From Chloroflexota bacterium (lineage in GTDB: Bacteria; Chloroflexota; Anaerolineae; Anaerolineales; UBA11579), in the NCBI GenBank assembly GCA_019456165.1, contig VRUJ01000001.1, positions 1-64,000 on the forward strand: a DNA stretch of 64,000 nucleotides, read 5' to 3'. The notes beneath the pieces are model-generated. The model had not been told where the DNA came from. It did not search any database and worked only from the letters and a program-made list of their open reading frames with translations. Each line of letters opens with the position of its first letter. Position 1 is the stretch's first letter. This document shows, piece by piece, positions 7,301-16,492 of this stretch. The position numbers were made by a program, and so were the translations under genes.

Positions 7301-10162
7301 CCTGAGGGTTCGTTCACCTGCTGGAACCTTTTCCCAATCCACCACTTGAACTTCAAAGCTCATTTCCCTTCCGGCACGGCCGATCCAAGAATCTGGTTGA
7401 ACACCAATATAAAAATCGGTGGGATGTACGAGTGCTTCCGCTCTCCCGCTCACGGGAAAACCGCTCTCATCAAGGATGGTAACTTCCAATGAATAACTCT
7501 GTGTCATTTGAGATTCGTCTACCGGTAGTACTAAAGAGAATAGGCCTTGAGGGTCTGTACGCCCTTCGCCGCTATCTACCAAACCGAAGCCAGGATAACT
7601 CCCGAACGGTGAAGGGGCGCTCATCCATCCTAGATCGAACGGACCTACAATGTAACCAGGCAGACTGAAACGGCTTTGCTGTGTGGTTAAACTCCACGTT
7701 AGAGGAGTATTTCCAGAGGGTGCATCAAAGAAATAGCGTGCTTCAAGTTGACCCAGGAGTGTTTCACCAACTTCAATATCCTCGGAGAGGAATTCAACTT
7801 GCAGTTCAATTTCAGGTTTGCGGTATTCGGCAACCTGAAACCATACGCTACTGAAGCGGTCGTCAACTTCTGATTCTAGGCTATAGTAACCTGGAGGCGC
7901 TTCCTCAGATAAAGTGTAGGAACCCTGTACCGTGCCAAACTGTGAGATAGGCAGACTCAGTTCCTCCAATTCTTGCCAATCTCCATCTTTCACTATCAAT
8001 GGCAAGCTGCCCAGGTCTGGCAAGGCATAACGCCCGTTATAGGCTTGCCGCACCACGCCGCGGAAATAGATCGTATCTCCAGGGCGGTAAATTGGCCGGT
8101 CGGTGTAAAAATATGTTCTGATAGTAGGCGCTGAAGAATCTGAAGAATATCCAAAATCATAACTGCGGATTCCATTCGTCCATGTCGAAGGCGTCAACGA
8201 AAATGTTCCCTCTCCTGGATTGCCCAAGACGGCATAACTAGTGCTGTAAATATCTGTCTGATCTGGAATCAGAGTGCGAAATACCCCATCTGCATCGGTC
8301 AGGCCACTATTTAGCAAAGAGCCTTCTTCATCAAAGAGTACGACTTGCTCTCCAACAACCGGTGAATTATCACGCATATCTACCGCCCAAACCAAGGCAT
8401 CGGTGGCACTTATTTTGTACGTCAGATGCACGTTGCTGGCTACAGCAAAGAAGGGGGAAGGAGGATAACGCCCTTGGGCGATCAATTCAGCAGACTTAAC
8501 CGATACCCAATAGATGCCTGGTGAAAGGCTGCTGCCCGCAGCCAAATCCACATTGATTGTTTGGTTGCGATTAGATTCCAGGATAAGAGGTTGCCGCCAT
8601 TCCTGTAAGTCGGTGGGACGATACACCTCGCGTTCTGCATAACTATCTGGTCCATTTAGACGGATAAACTCATTTACAGCCAGACTTCCCAGGCCTACAT
8701 CGACGGAGCTGATATTTACCGCCTGCCCGGATACTCTTGAATCCGCAGGGTTAATAAACAATACTCCCGCCCCAATATATGCATTTAAATACAAATTGGG
8801 GTCTAATGGGGCTGTACGGAAATTAAGCACAAATTCACTACCCAGAGCGCTTCCCCAGCGGTCAAATATCTGTGGTGAAATTGTTATCCGATATTCCGTC
8901 TCAGCCTCAAAATTTCCATTCAACCGCAAATCACGGCCAATCTGATTTGAGGATAGATTAACATCTGGCTCGATGTCAATATAATCTAAGGGATCGTCAA
9001 CTCCTAATGGAGAGCTGAAAGTTATTAGGACCCCAAGATAAACTGATTTTTCCCCACCTTGACTCGGTGTGGTTTCTTCAACCGCTAGGTCCCGAATGGA
9101 ACGAATAGTGTTCCAATAATCAGATCCAATAGCCGTTCCGCCACGCGCTTGAGCGTTGCCGCCTAGATAAATTCTATAAAAGGTGCTACGTTGAAGTAAG
9201 CCCGAAGGGATAAAAGTAAGCTTAGTGGAATCATCTTCCCAGGAAAATTCTCCGAGCACTGATTCCCCGCTGGGATCAATCAAAGAGAAGTTGGCTTCTA
9301 CACTGGCTGCATCCATAGATTGGTTGAATTCCAATTCAACCTGGGAATCCAAGTATACAAATCTTGCTCCCTCCTGGGGATAGACGCTTACAAGACGCGG
9401 TAAAGCGGTTGTGAAAGACCATATCTCTGCTTCCTCAAGTGGGACGCCGGATGCAGCCACGAGATTGGGCATCAAACGAGCGGTGTAGGTCTGACCGCCA
9501 TCCAATCCGGGCTGCGGGTAGAATATATATGTGCTGGTGTTGAGCCACTCACCACGCCCCAGCGCGGGTGGGTCGAGAGTAAATGCCGGCGCCATACTCT
9601 CTGGTTCTGCGCCCAACGGAACAATGGGGCGCGTGAAAGTGGCTACTACTGCTGAAGTAGGATCAACTTCATTGGCCCCATCTTCTGGTAAATTCTGAGC
9701 CAGCCGCAAATAATCCGCGGTCGTGTAGTTCAAGGTGGTAGGTTCAAGTAAAGTCAAGCCATTCAGCGCCTGGGCTGTGGTGCCAAGAGTGATTGTCAGC
9801 ATTGTTTCTGGCGGCCATGGGGTTACCGGCGTGAAAGTTAGAGTTGAGTCGTCCACCCACTCCATGATACCGGCTAAATCCGGTTGGCTGCTTAAAGCTC
9901 CTTCTACGGAGGCTCGGTCCATCGGTTGATTAAAATAGAAGGTTAGCGATCCAGAAAGGGGAATCTCGCTGCCAGCCATAGGTGTGGTTTCTACAATTGC
10001 AGGCGGCAGCGGGCCAGTCGAAATTGGCTCAAGGGTAGTAATTTCAGTGGCTTCAGGAGTGGGGGTACTTGAACCTAAGAATTGGCATGCCAAGGTCAAC
10101 CCAATAAAGAAGAAGAATTTTGAGAATTGCCTAACCCCGGACGAGAGACCCACGATATTCAT
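4307..10162 (-). CDS. Lipoprotein alpha-2-macroglobulin family protein lacking the thioester cysteine
   Basis: A 1951-residue exported lipoprotein: signal peptide with lipobox LTLAC (Cys 26), then a Thr/Pro-rich linker. Ig-like SbsA/Big_5-type modules follow (SLTFYFNQPMDRASVEGAL near 70, VELEFNQSMDAASVEANF near 270). Next come macroglobulin MG domains with the bacterial signature TDRPIYRPGDTIYFRG (about 685), the A2M domain (TTWQVEVRGLT), and a terpenoid-cyclase-like thioester domain with GGWGWWPG. The family traps proteases via a Cys-Gln thioester in the motif CxEQ; here the site reads PYESTEQ (Ser codon at 5777-5779), one base from Cys. Thioester bonding is therefore impossible. A structural or non-covalent inhibitory role at the cell surface is inferred. 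No penicillin-binding-protein partner is adjacent. Confidence 0.9.
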   Translation of the reverse strand: MNIVGLSSGVRQFSKFFFFIGLTLACQFLGSSTPTPEATEITTLEPISTGPLPPAIVETTPMAGSEIPLSGSLTFYFNQPMDRASVEGALSSQPDLAGIMEWVDDSTLTFTPVTPWPPETMLTITLGTTAQALNGLTLLEPTTLNYTTADYLRLAQNLPEDGANEVDPTSAVVATFTRPIVPLGAEPESMAPAFTLDPPALGRGEWLNTSTYIFYPQPGLDGGQTYTARLMPNLVAASGVPLEEAEIWSFTTALPRLVSVYPQEGARFVYLDSQVELEFNQSMDAASVEANFSLIDPSGESVLGEFSWEDDSTKLTFIPSGLLQRSTFYRIYLGGNAQARGGTAIGSDYWNTIRSIRDLAVEETTPSQGGEKSVYLGVLITFSSPLGVDDPLDYIDIEPDVNLSSNQIGRDLRLNGNFEAETEYRITISPQIFDRWGSALGSEFVLNFRTAPLDPNLYLNAYIGAGVLFINPADSRVSGQAVNISSVDVGLGSLAVNEFIRLNGPDSYAEREVYRPTDLQEWRQPLILESNRNQTINVDLAAGSSLSPGIYWVSVKSAELIAQGRYPPSPFFAVASNVHLTYKISATDALVWAVDMRDNSPVVGEQVVLFDEEGSLLNSGLTDADGVFRTLIPDQTDIYSTSYAVLGNPGEGTFSLTPSTWTNGIRSYDFGYSSDSSAPTIRTYFYTDRPIYRPGDTIYFRGVVRQAYNGRYALPDLGSLPLIVKDGDWQELEELSLPISQFGTVQGSYTLSEEAPPGYYSLESEVDDRFSSVWFQVAEYRKPEIELQVEFLSEDIEVGETLLGQLEARYFFDAPSGNTPLTWSLTTQQSRFSLPGYIVGPFDLGWMSAPSPFGSYPGFGLVDSGEGRTDPQGLFSLVLPVDESQMTQSYSLEVTILDESGFPVSGRAEALVHPTDFYIGVQPDSWIGRAGREMSFEVQVVDWEKVPAGERTLRAEFQRMDWVRSVDEESGFPSYTPEYTLISSAGFSTGDFGRARLAFTPPEAGAYMIQIEGGGALTQALIWVGGPGQVLWPSLQDNRIELTADRDSYRPGDTAEIFIPNPLGEGTQALVSIERGIVFSHRLITLEGSGSTISVPLTSEEAPNVYVSVTLFNTDAAGNADFRQGLVNLEVEPIDQILKVQLASQPERTGPGETVTFGVLVTDAAGTPVEGEFSLSVVDLAVLALADPNSLDIAPAFYGIQPLGVRTNIPLTASAEIAAELDADGMGGGGGGDEAPSLREDFEDTAYWNAEIITDADGFAQVSVPLPDNLTTWQVEVRGLTADTRVGQAYSEVVITKDLLVRPVTPRFFVIGDHIQLAAVVHNNTDLDLEVVVSLQATGFNLDDPNFTIQTALVPAAGRTRVEWWGTVQDVENVELIFGADGQGFSDLTRPTTGDLPVLRYIAPQTFATAGTLDQGGERLELISLPRSFDPNSGGVHLELAPSLAAALLDGLDAIEHSPYESTEQTVSRFLPNLEALRVIQDFGLASSDLESRLSRTLDDSLERLRVRQNYDGGWGWWPGNRSDTYVTSYVLFALSRAQDAGVFVNLTMIEDAADFLVSGLAPPDMFSQAYQLNRLAFQIFALSEAGFESPGVAASLYAMRDQLDPWAQALLALTLEKQSPGDERGRTLISDLQATAVRSATGAHWEELDSGYQNMSSTIFNSAVVTYALAQRDPASTVIPDAVRYLMAHRQATGGWHSSYATAWTSLALIETMRGTGELGGDFTFSASLNDISVASGQAGGPSQLNPVTATIGLDSLLPELPNALRIQREPGAGRLYYSAFLNVSQLVELVGPLERGLSVRRAYYPAETDCSEDVCSPVESAQAGDLIKTHLTLILPNDAFFLVLEDYIPAGTEILDTSLNTSQQGIEPQFNPRNPFEDGWGWWYFNSPLIRDAGISWTADYLPAGTYELTYILVVVHPGEFRVLPARAWQLYFPEVQGNSAGTIFEVQP

Positions 10163-10357
10163 AATTATATTCTAGCATAATTAGATCGGATTGATATAAC
10201 CCAGAAAAAAGCGAAATCATGCAATAAATTCAATAAGGATTTTTATTAGCTAATCCCAATGCAATTGATAATAATTATCTTATAATCTTCTGGTAGGATT
10301 AGAGTGTAACTTTATGTCTTACAACAAATGTAAATCTGTCCAGTTTGGAGAGTATGG

Positions 10358-11194
10358 ATGATGTCCACAAACCACATAATCGACGTTTCTGAAGCCACCT
10401 TCCAGCATGAGGTAATCGCCTATTCCTCCCAGGTGCCTGTAGTTGTAGACTTTTGGGCTGAATGGTGCATCCCTTGCCGTACTTTAGGTCCAATCTTAGA
10501 AAATTTAGCAACGGAGGCACAGGGCGCTTTTCGTTTAGCGAAAGTAAACGTGGACGAAAACCCCAAGCTGGCGATGCACTACCAGGTCAACAGTATCCCA
10601 TCCGTAAAGACTTTCCAGGCTGGGGAAGTGGTTGGTGAATTTCTAGGCCTTAAACCAGAACCAGAAGTACGCCAATTCCTGCACAGGCTTGCACCCAGCG
10701 CAAGCGATCTAGCATTGGAAAAAGGCCAAAGTCTGTACCTTGATGGGCATTGGGAAGCCGCATCTACTGCGTTTCGCGAGGTGCTCAAAGGCAGCCCGGA
10801 TGACAGCCAAGCACTGTTAGGTCTGGCGAAAAGCTTACTTGCACTGGGTAAAAGTTCAGATGCTCTGGTGATCTTGCGAGAATTCCCCGCCAGCCAGGAA
10901 TATTCCACAGCCGAGAGGCTGTTACCTTTGGCAGAAGCGACGGCGAATCTGGCTCTAAACGAATTAGGGTTAGATGAAAGCCTACACTCTGCGGCTTTTG
11001 CGAATACTCTTAAGGTAGCAAGCAAAGGGAATTTTCTGGCTGCTATTGATGGGCTTCTGGATATTATCCGAGAGGATAAGAACCATCGCGCAGGCGAAAC
11101 CCGCCGGGTTATCATAAGCCTGTTTGAGATGCTCGACCCAGGTGATCCTGAACTAAGAAAATATCGCGCTGAACTAGCTTCACTTCTTTTCTAG
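10358..11194 (+). CDS. Thioredoxin-TPR protein (CnoX/YbbN-like)
   Basis: 278 residues. An N-terminal thioredoxin fold (about 5-112) has the active site WAEWCIPC (Cys 37 and 40), so the usual WCGPC central Gly is Ile. It keeps the cis-Pro loop NSIPSVKTF. The C-terminal part (about 115-278) consists of TPR-like helices, as in CnoX/YbbN co-chaperone-like thioredoxins. No signal peptide, so cytoplasmic. The start is one of two nearby ATGs (10358 or 10361) behind GGAG at 10347. It is divergent from the macroglobulin gene. A redox-regulated holdase role is inferred from architecture only. Confidence 0.85.
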   Translation: MMSTNHIIDVSEATFQHEVIAYSSQVPVVVDFWAEWCIPCRTLGPILENLATEAQGAFRLAKVNVDENPKLAMHYQVNSIPSVKTFQAGEVVGEFLGLKPEPEVRQFLHRLAPSASDLALEKGQSLYLDGHWEAASTAFREVLKGSPDDSQALLGLAKSLLALGKSSDALVILREFPASQEYSTAERLLPLAEATANLALNELGLDESLHSAAFANTLKVASKGNFLAAIDGLLDIIREDKNHRAGETRRVIISLFEMLDPGDPELRKYRAELASLLF

Positions 11195-11228
11195 AATAAA
11201 TATTATTCATTATCCAACTTGAATAAAC

Positions 11229-11261
11229 AGTCCGTATTCCGGGAAAAAAGGAATACGGATT
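11229..11261 (+). terminator. Hairpin downstream of the thioredoxin-TPR gene
   Basis: TCCGTATTCC and GGAATACGGA form at least 10 paired bases around a 9-nt loop, 35 nt after the stop codon. The following tract (TTGTGATTT) is only weakly U-rich, so it may be a weak terminator or a transcript 3'-end stabiliser. Confidence 0.55.
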
Positions 11262-11377
11262 GTGATTTAGAGTAAAAAACCATCATAAATGTTAATTGCT
11301 GATTTCAGAATTGGGGGGTACAATTAGTGGGTTTTTGCAATTTGCAAAAGTCCATTATTTTTTTGTAAGGGCAACTT

Positions 11378-13747
11378 ATGATCAAATCAAGAAAACAATT
11401 ATCTGTCACATTGAGCAGAGGCCTTGGCTTGTTTGATGTCACCATGATAGGCGTCGGAGCAATGATCGGAGCAGGTATATTTGGGTTAACAGGCATCGCG
11501 GCCGGGAAGGCTGGTCCGTTAGGGTTATTGTTGGCCTTCGCGCTAAATGGCATTGTCACCACTCTCACAGGGCTTTCCTACGCTGAGATGGGCGCAGCTA
11601 TCCCTGAGGCAGGCGGTGGGTATATTTTCGTGCGCAATGGAATGTCGCGCTTTTGGGGTTTCATGGCTGGTTGGTTTTCTTGGTTTGGAAATTCAGTGGC
11701 TTCCAGCTTGTACGCCATCATATTTGGCGCATTCTTCATCGAGCTGATGGGACAATTCGGACTGGGGTTTACTAACCAAGAAGTCTTTCTAAATTTGACG
11801 GGTACCCGGCTGGCAGAAACGGTTGTTACTGTTTTGATAATCGTGATTTTCATCACCATCAACGTACGAGGTGCATCTGAGGCCGGTATAGTCGGAAACA
11901 TTATCACGATCTTTAAGATTCTCGTTTTAATGACGCTAGTTGTCTTCGGTCTATTTGTAATGTTCGGTTCAGATTCGAACTGGATAGAAAACTTCCAAAA
12001 CCCAGCTCCAGGGGATGGCTCCTTCACTGGAGGTTTATTTCCAAATGGTTTTGGCGGAATTATCCTGGCAATGGGACTGACATTCGTCGCCTTTGAAGGC
12101 TACGAGATCATCGCTCAGAGCGGTGAGGAATTAATAAATCCAAAACGCAATCTGCCACGAGCCATTTTCTTTTCAATTGGGATAACCGTAGCGGTTTACT
12201 TATTGGTCGCCTTTGTGTCGATTGGAGCGTTGAGCCAAGACTCAGGTTTGCCAAATTGGATGTATCTCGGGCGAGAAGGGGAGAAAGCGATGATCCGTAC
12301 AGCAGAATCAATTATCCCGCTCGGGTTAGGAGCGATTATCTTAATTATAGGTGGTCTGGCTTCAACCACCTCGGCGATAAATGCCACTCTTTATTCTAGT
12401 TCACGTGTGTCGTTTGCTATGGGGCGTGGTGGAGACTTGCCTAATATTTTCTCGCGCATCCACCGCCGCAACCACACCCCTCACATCGCTATTTACTCCA
12501 GCGGGGCACTGATCATCCTGGCTGCCTTATTTCTACCCATCGCAGATGTAGCCAGCGGCGCCTCACTCACTTTCTTGTTATTGTTCATTCTAGCTAACAT
12601 TTCGCTGCTGCAGCTCCGCAAGAAACGGCCAGATTTACCCCGTTCTTTCCGTGTGCCTCTTGTCCCGTTTCTTCCCATCTTAGCAATTTTGGGCCAAAGT
12701 GTTTTAGTCATTGCATTATTAAATATGAGCCGGGTTGCTTCTTTAGCGGCTGTTACTTGGGCTGTAATTGGTATATGGTTGTTCCTCCGCCTGGGTGCAC
12801 GCGATGAAGCTGCTCAAGAAGCCGACACGATACTTATGGAAGAAACCATCGCAGAACGGGCTTTTTCACTGCTGCTTCCGGTGGAGACAGCGCCCGAAGC
12901 CCGGCAGTTAGCGCGCCTGGCAGCTACCTTGGCGCACACTAATGATGGCGAAGTATTTGCATTGCATGTTGTTCGAGTACCACAGCAGCTGAGTCTCAGT
13001 GATGGGCGCGATTTCTTGAAACACGGGCGTCCTCTACTAGAAGAAGTTGTTACAGTTGGTCAAGAGCTGGCCGTGCCTGTGCGCACCCAGTTACGCCTAG
13101 GACGCGACATTAGTAAGTCTATTATGGCTGCCGCTCAAGAACGACACGCAGACCTGATCTTACTCGGCTGGCCTGGAACGCGCCGTATCTCTGGTTCCGC
13201 GTTCGGCAGCGTCATTGATATGATATCCGCCAACCCTCCTGCAGACCTTGCCGTCGTTCGCATGGTGCGGACTGGGATACCAAAACGCATCTTAGTGCCT
13301 ATAATCAACGGTGCAAATTCAAATCTAGCTATAGAAATAGCCTTATCCCAAGCTCAATACGCCAAAACTTATGATGCGAATGAAACCTCTATCGTGGCTC
13401 TATATCTGGTACCTTTAAACACTGATGAAAAAACAATTGAAAGGCGGCGCAGCAGGCTGATAGAGAAATTGGATTTGGATGGTTTACCAGTTGAACTACG
13501 CATCCTCCCCAGCCAGAATGAGGCTGAGGACATCCTAGCTTATGCAGAAGATTTTGATGAGATTGTTATCGGTGCATCTGAGGAAGGTTTGCTTGGGCAG
13601 CAGCTATTTGGCTCTGTGCCACAGCAGATAGCCGAGGACGCTCAGGTAAACGTGATTATGGTCAAACACCACAATCCGATAAAGCACGGCCTTTTGGGGC
13701 GCTTGTTGGGTCGAAGGCCAGCAAAACGGAACAACAACGGGAAGTAA
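11378..13747 (+). CDS. APC-superfamily amino acid permease fused to two UspA domains
   Basis: 789 residues. Residues about 1-475 form a 12-segment APC transporter that starts with the family's first-helix signature MIGVGAMIGAGIFGLTG, followed by FEGYEIIAQSGEE in helix 6. Two universal stress protein domains follow in the cytoplasm: about 485-640 (ending DLILLGWPGTRR...AVVRM) and about 645-775 (IPKRILVPI...VIGASEEGLLGQQLFGSVPQQIAE). The G-x2-G-x9-G(S/T) nucleotide-binding pattern is seen best in the second copy. This fusion is common in Chloroflexota and Archaea and suggests nucleotide-regulated uptake. The substrate cannot be read from sequence. A small membrane gene follows after 42 nt. Confidence 0.88.
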   Translation: MIKSRKQLSVTLSRGLGLFDVTMIGVGAMIGAGIFGLTGIAAGKAGPLGLLLAFALNGIVTTLTGLSYAEMGAAIPEAGGGYIFVRNGMSRFWGFMAGWFSWFGNSVASSLYAIIFGAFFIELMGQFGLGFTNQEVFLNLTGTRLAETVVTVLIIVIFITINVRGASEAGIVGNIITIFKILVLMTLVVFGLFVMFGSDSNWIENFQNPAPGDGSFTGGLFPNGFGGIILAMGLTFVAFEGYEIIAQSGEELINPKRNLPRAIFFSIGITVAVYLLVAFVSIGALSQDSGLPNWMYLGREGEKAMIRTAESIIPLGLGAIILIIGGLASTTSAINATLYSSSRVSFAMGRGGDLPNIFSRIHRRNHTPHIAIYSSGALIILAALFLPIADVASGASLTFLLLFILANISLLQLRKKRPDLPRSFRVPLVPFLPILAILGQSVLVIALLNMSRVASLAAVTWAVIGIWLFLRLGARDEAAQEADTILMEETIAERAFSLLLPVETAPEARQLARLAATLAHTNDGEVFALHVVRVPQQLSLSDGRDFLKHGRPLLEEVVTVGQELAVPVRTQLRLGRDISKSIMAAAQERHADLILLGWPGTRRISGSAFGSVIDMISANPPADLAVVRMVRTGIPKRILVPIINGANSNLAIEIALSQAQYAKTYDANETSIVALYLVPLNTDEKTIERRRSRLIEKLDLDGLPVELRILPSQNEAEDILAYAEDFDEIVIGASEEGLLGQQLFGSVPQQIAEDAQVNVIMVKHHNPIKHGLLGRLLGRRPAKRNNNGK

Positions 13748-13789
13748 TTATAAAAAATCTAACAAATTATATTACCAGAGGAGAGCAAA

Positions 13790-14044
13790 ATGGCTGATAG
13801 AAATAAAGGCAGTATTATTGGCGCAATTATTTGGATGTTCATAATTTCACTACTATTGTTTTGGTTACCCCTCCTGGGACCTTTTATTGCAGGAATAGTA
13901 GGCGGGAATAAGGCTGGAGGCGTTGTTTCGGCAATCATAGCTGTATTCTTGCCTGGTATAATTTTTGGCTGCGCGCTATTCTTTATCGCCTCCTCGTTAA
14001 GTGGTCTTCCTGTTATTGGGGCAATTGCCGGAGCGGGTGTTTAA
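13790..14044 (+). CDS. Small Gly-rich membrane protein, C-terminus frameshifted
   Basis: The ORF gives 84 residues with two to three hydrophobic segments and GAIIGG-like glycine motifs, preceded by AGAGGAGAG. After the TAA at 14042, another frame continues as ILATAHIGPLLVGAVIGGVLA to a stop at 14107-14109. One extra T in GTGTTTAATCC would fuse both parts into a protein of about 106 residues. Small DUF-type membrane proteins commonly end in this kind of hydrophobic Gly-rich segment, so the genuine gene probably spans 13790-14109. Function unknown; it may form a unit with the upstream permease. Confidence 0.6.
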   Translation: MADRNKGSIIGAIIWMFIISLLLFWLPLLGPFIAGIVGGNKAGGVVSAIIAVFLPGIIFGCALFFIASSLSGLPVIGAIAGAGV

Positions 14045-14150
14045 TCCTGGCTACAGCCCACATCGGCCCTCTCTTGGTTGGCGCGGTAATTGGGGGTGTG
14101 CTGGCGTAAGGCGCTAGGCTTGGCTGGCCAAGTCATATCTGCTGCAAATC

Positions 14151-14184
14151 GGTGAAGTTATTTATAGCTTCACCCTTTATTTAT
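14151..14184 (+). terminator. Intrinsic terminator after the permease unit
   Basis: GGTGAAG at 14151-14157 pairs perfectly with CTTCACC at 14168-14174 around a 10-nt loop, followed by CTTTATTTAT. It lies 42 nt after the extended end of the small membrane gene. Confidence 0.65.
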
Positions 14185-14422
14185 AAAACACTTATTACGT
14201 CAAGATCAAATTGGGGAAAAGTGAGGGTAGCGGAAAATGAGCCCCAAAATTCAAAGGCATTGAAATACTAATTGCAATTTCATTATTCTTAATCACATGA
14301 TTCGTGAGCCAGTAAACCTGAATCGTGATTGCTAAAGGGGGGTTTTTAGTTACAATAGCAATATATCCATCTACGTTTTGGCTTTTTGTTAGCTTCGGCA
14401 GAATTGTCGAGAGGAAAAAAGA

Positions 14423-15676
14423 ATGCTCTCAAACTGGAGAAAATCACCCTTAGTTGAACGCATCCAATTGTTGAGGTATATATTGCCCTTTACGATCGCA
14501 ATAGTAGTTATCATTTATCAATTGATGATCGCAAGAACCTTGGCAGATCGGTATGGCCATTTTGTTCATTATTCTGTAGAAATCGCGTTTTACAGTTTCT
14601 TTGGCCCAGTAGTGTCCTGGATCACATTAGTTTGGATAGAAAAAAGTATCTTAGAAAAAGAAGCTCTAGAAAATCAAGTTCGTACCCAAACACAACAAAT
14701 AGCGAACCTGGCTTCAGCCTCTATGGACGCCATTATTAGTCTGGACTCTCACGGGAGGATCGTCTCATGGAACAGAGGTGCCCAGCGCATCTTTGGATAT
14801 TCAGCAATGGAAATTAATGGTCAACAAGTGGATAGATTACTTTTGGATGCTTCTCAGCTTGAGGAGCGTCTGCAACGAGTTGGATTAGTGCAAAACTTTG
14901 AGACTAAAGCTCTAGCTCATGATGGACGTTCGGTGATGGTGGCTCTAACCCTCTCTCGATTAGAGGATCCAAACAAAATTAATGTTCCGAGTACCCTATT
15001 AATTATGCGCGATATTACGGCGCGCAAAGAGCGGGAAGCAATTTTAGAAGAGGAGCGAGGGAGAATTTCTCGCGACCTGCATGACGGAATAGCCCAAACC
15101 TTATATTTCTTAGCCCTGAAAGCAGATATGGGACATGAACAGGTGATAGATGAACCTGAGAAAGCGGAGGAAGCGCTTAAGGAGATAGGGCGGGAGACGA
15201 GGCGGGTAATTCACGAGGTTCGCAGAACAATTTTCGCTTTGCAACCATTACATTGGACTGAGCATGATTTTTTACCCGCATTGAGGAAGTTTATAGAAAA
15301 ATTTGGCGCCCAACTCGATTTGCAAATTGAGCTGGATGTGAGCGAAAATATCAGTCAACTACCTGAACAATTAGAAATAACATTATTTCGAGTGGTTCAA
15401 GAATCTTTAAACAATATTGCTAAACATGCTGAAGCTAATCAAGTTAAGATTCATTTAAAACACAATAGTACTCCTCTTGAGGTTGCATTGGAAATCATTG
15501 ATAATGGCAGTGGCTTCGAGATTGAAGGAAATAATAGACAGGGTTTTGGTCTTGAACAAATGAAGCGCAGAGTAGAGGCGCAAGGCGGCATCTTCAATAT
15601 TGAACGCCAAAAGAGCGGGGGCTCAGTGGTTACTACTAGCTTACCTATCCCAGGAGAAAACCATGCAGAAAATTAG
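14423..15676 (+). CDS. Membrane PAS sensor histidine kinase, NarX/DesK type (HisKA_3)
   Basis: 417 residues. Two membrane segments (about 16-36 and 50-72) are followed by a short coiled coil and a PAS domain (about 95-215) beginning MDAIISLDSHGRIVSWNRGA. The HisKA_3 dimerisation domain has the phosphorylatable His in RISRDLHDGIAQTLYFLAL (about 225). The HATPase domain has N-box NNIAKHAEA, DNGSGFEI and GFGLEQMKRR. It should autophosphorylate and pass phosphate to the overlapping response regulator. It has almost no periplasmic loop, so the signal is membrane-internal or cytoplasmic via PAS. Confidence 0.93.
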   Translation: MLSNWRKSPLVERIQLLRYILPFTIAIVVIIYQLMIARTLADRYGHFVHYSVEIAFYSFFGPVVSWITLVWIEKSILEKEALENQVRTQTQQIANLASASMDAIISLDSHGRIVSWNRGAQRIFGYSAMEINGQQVDRLLLDASQLEERLQRVGLVQNFETKALAHDGRSVMVALTLSRLEDPNKINVPSTLLIMRDITARKEREAILEEERGRISRDLHDGIAQTLYFLALKADMGHEQVIDEPEKAEEALKEIGRETRRVIHEVRRTIFALQPLHWTEHDFLPALRKFIEKFGAQLDLQIELDVSENISQLPEQLEITLFRVVQESLNNIAKHAEANQVKIHLKHNSTPLEVALEIIDNGSGFEIEGNNRQGFGLEQMKRRVEAQGGIFNIERQKSGGSVVTTSLPIPGENHAEN

Positions 15677-16337
15677 GGTTCTTTTGGCTGATGACCATAC
15701 TGTTTTACGTCAAGGAATTGCCCAGGTGTTGGAAAACCAGGAGGATATGGAAGTTGTCGCCCACGCGAACAATGGAAACGAGGCTGTAGAACTAACCCGT
15801 GTGCACGAACCAGATGTCGTGCTAATTGATATCAACATGCCCGAAATGGATGGGGTTGAAGCAACTCAAATAATAAAAGACGAATTCCCTGATATTGGGG
15901 TCTTAATATTGACAATGTACCAGAAAGATGAACACCTTGTTGATGCCATAAAAGCAGGCGCCAGCGGTTATCTGCTCAAAGAGGTAGAGATGTCTGTGCT
16001 GGTGTCGTCTATTCGGAGAGTTTCTTCCGGTGAGGCGGTGGTTGATCCAGCGATGGTGAGCAGCCTACTAGTTGAACTCAGGGGTGAGAGTGAAGTAACC
16101 AAAAGCGAATATGACGATAATCTCTCGGAGCGTGATGTGGATATCCTGCGCCTATTAGGACAGGGGATGAGCAACCAGGAAATTGCAGAAACGCTTTTCT
16201 TATCAGAAAAAACAGTTCGAAACCGGCTCTCTCTTGTTTTCAAACAACTGAACTTGAAAAATCGAACGGAAGCTGCATTATACGCTTTACGTAAAGGTTT
16301 GGTTAATGAAACAGGTGACAACGGGGAGAAAGACTAA
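15663..16337 (+). CDS. NarL/LuxR-family response regulator
   Basis: 224 residues from ATG 15663, behind CCCAGGAGAAAACC; the ORF-track start at 15600 lies within the kinase gene and has no ribosome site. The REC domain has DD at 10-11, phospho-acceptor Asp 56 (LIDINMPEMDG) and the LLKE switch region. A C-terminal LuxR-type HTH (about 155-215) contains LSERDVDILRLLGQGMSNQE and LSEKTVRNRL. It overlaps the kinase gene by 14 nt, so the two are translationally coupled and cognate. Targets are unknown. Confidence 0.95.
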   Translation: MQKIRVLLADDHTVLRQGIAQVLENQEDMEVVAHANNGNEAVELTRVHEPDVVLIDINMPEMDGVEATQIIKDEFPDIGVLILTMYQKDEHLVDAIKAGASGYLLKEVEMSVLVSSIRRVSSGEAVVDPAMVSSLLVELRGESEVTKSEYDDNLSERDVDILRLLGQGMSNQEIAETLFLSEKTVRNRLSLVFKQLNLKNRTEAALYALRKGLVNETGDNGEKD

Positions 16338-16492
16338 CTCTGAGAAATTTGTCCCACTCCTGAATTATTTTAAGAAACGATTGTCCCTGGTGTTGAGTAC
16401 TTTCTACACTTATTTCTTTATTCCGCGTTGGATTACTGTGACTGCAAACAAATTAATGTTTTCGTGATAAATAGCTAACCCGAGGTTAAAAG

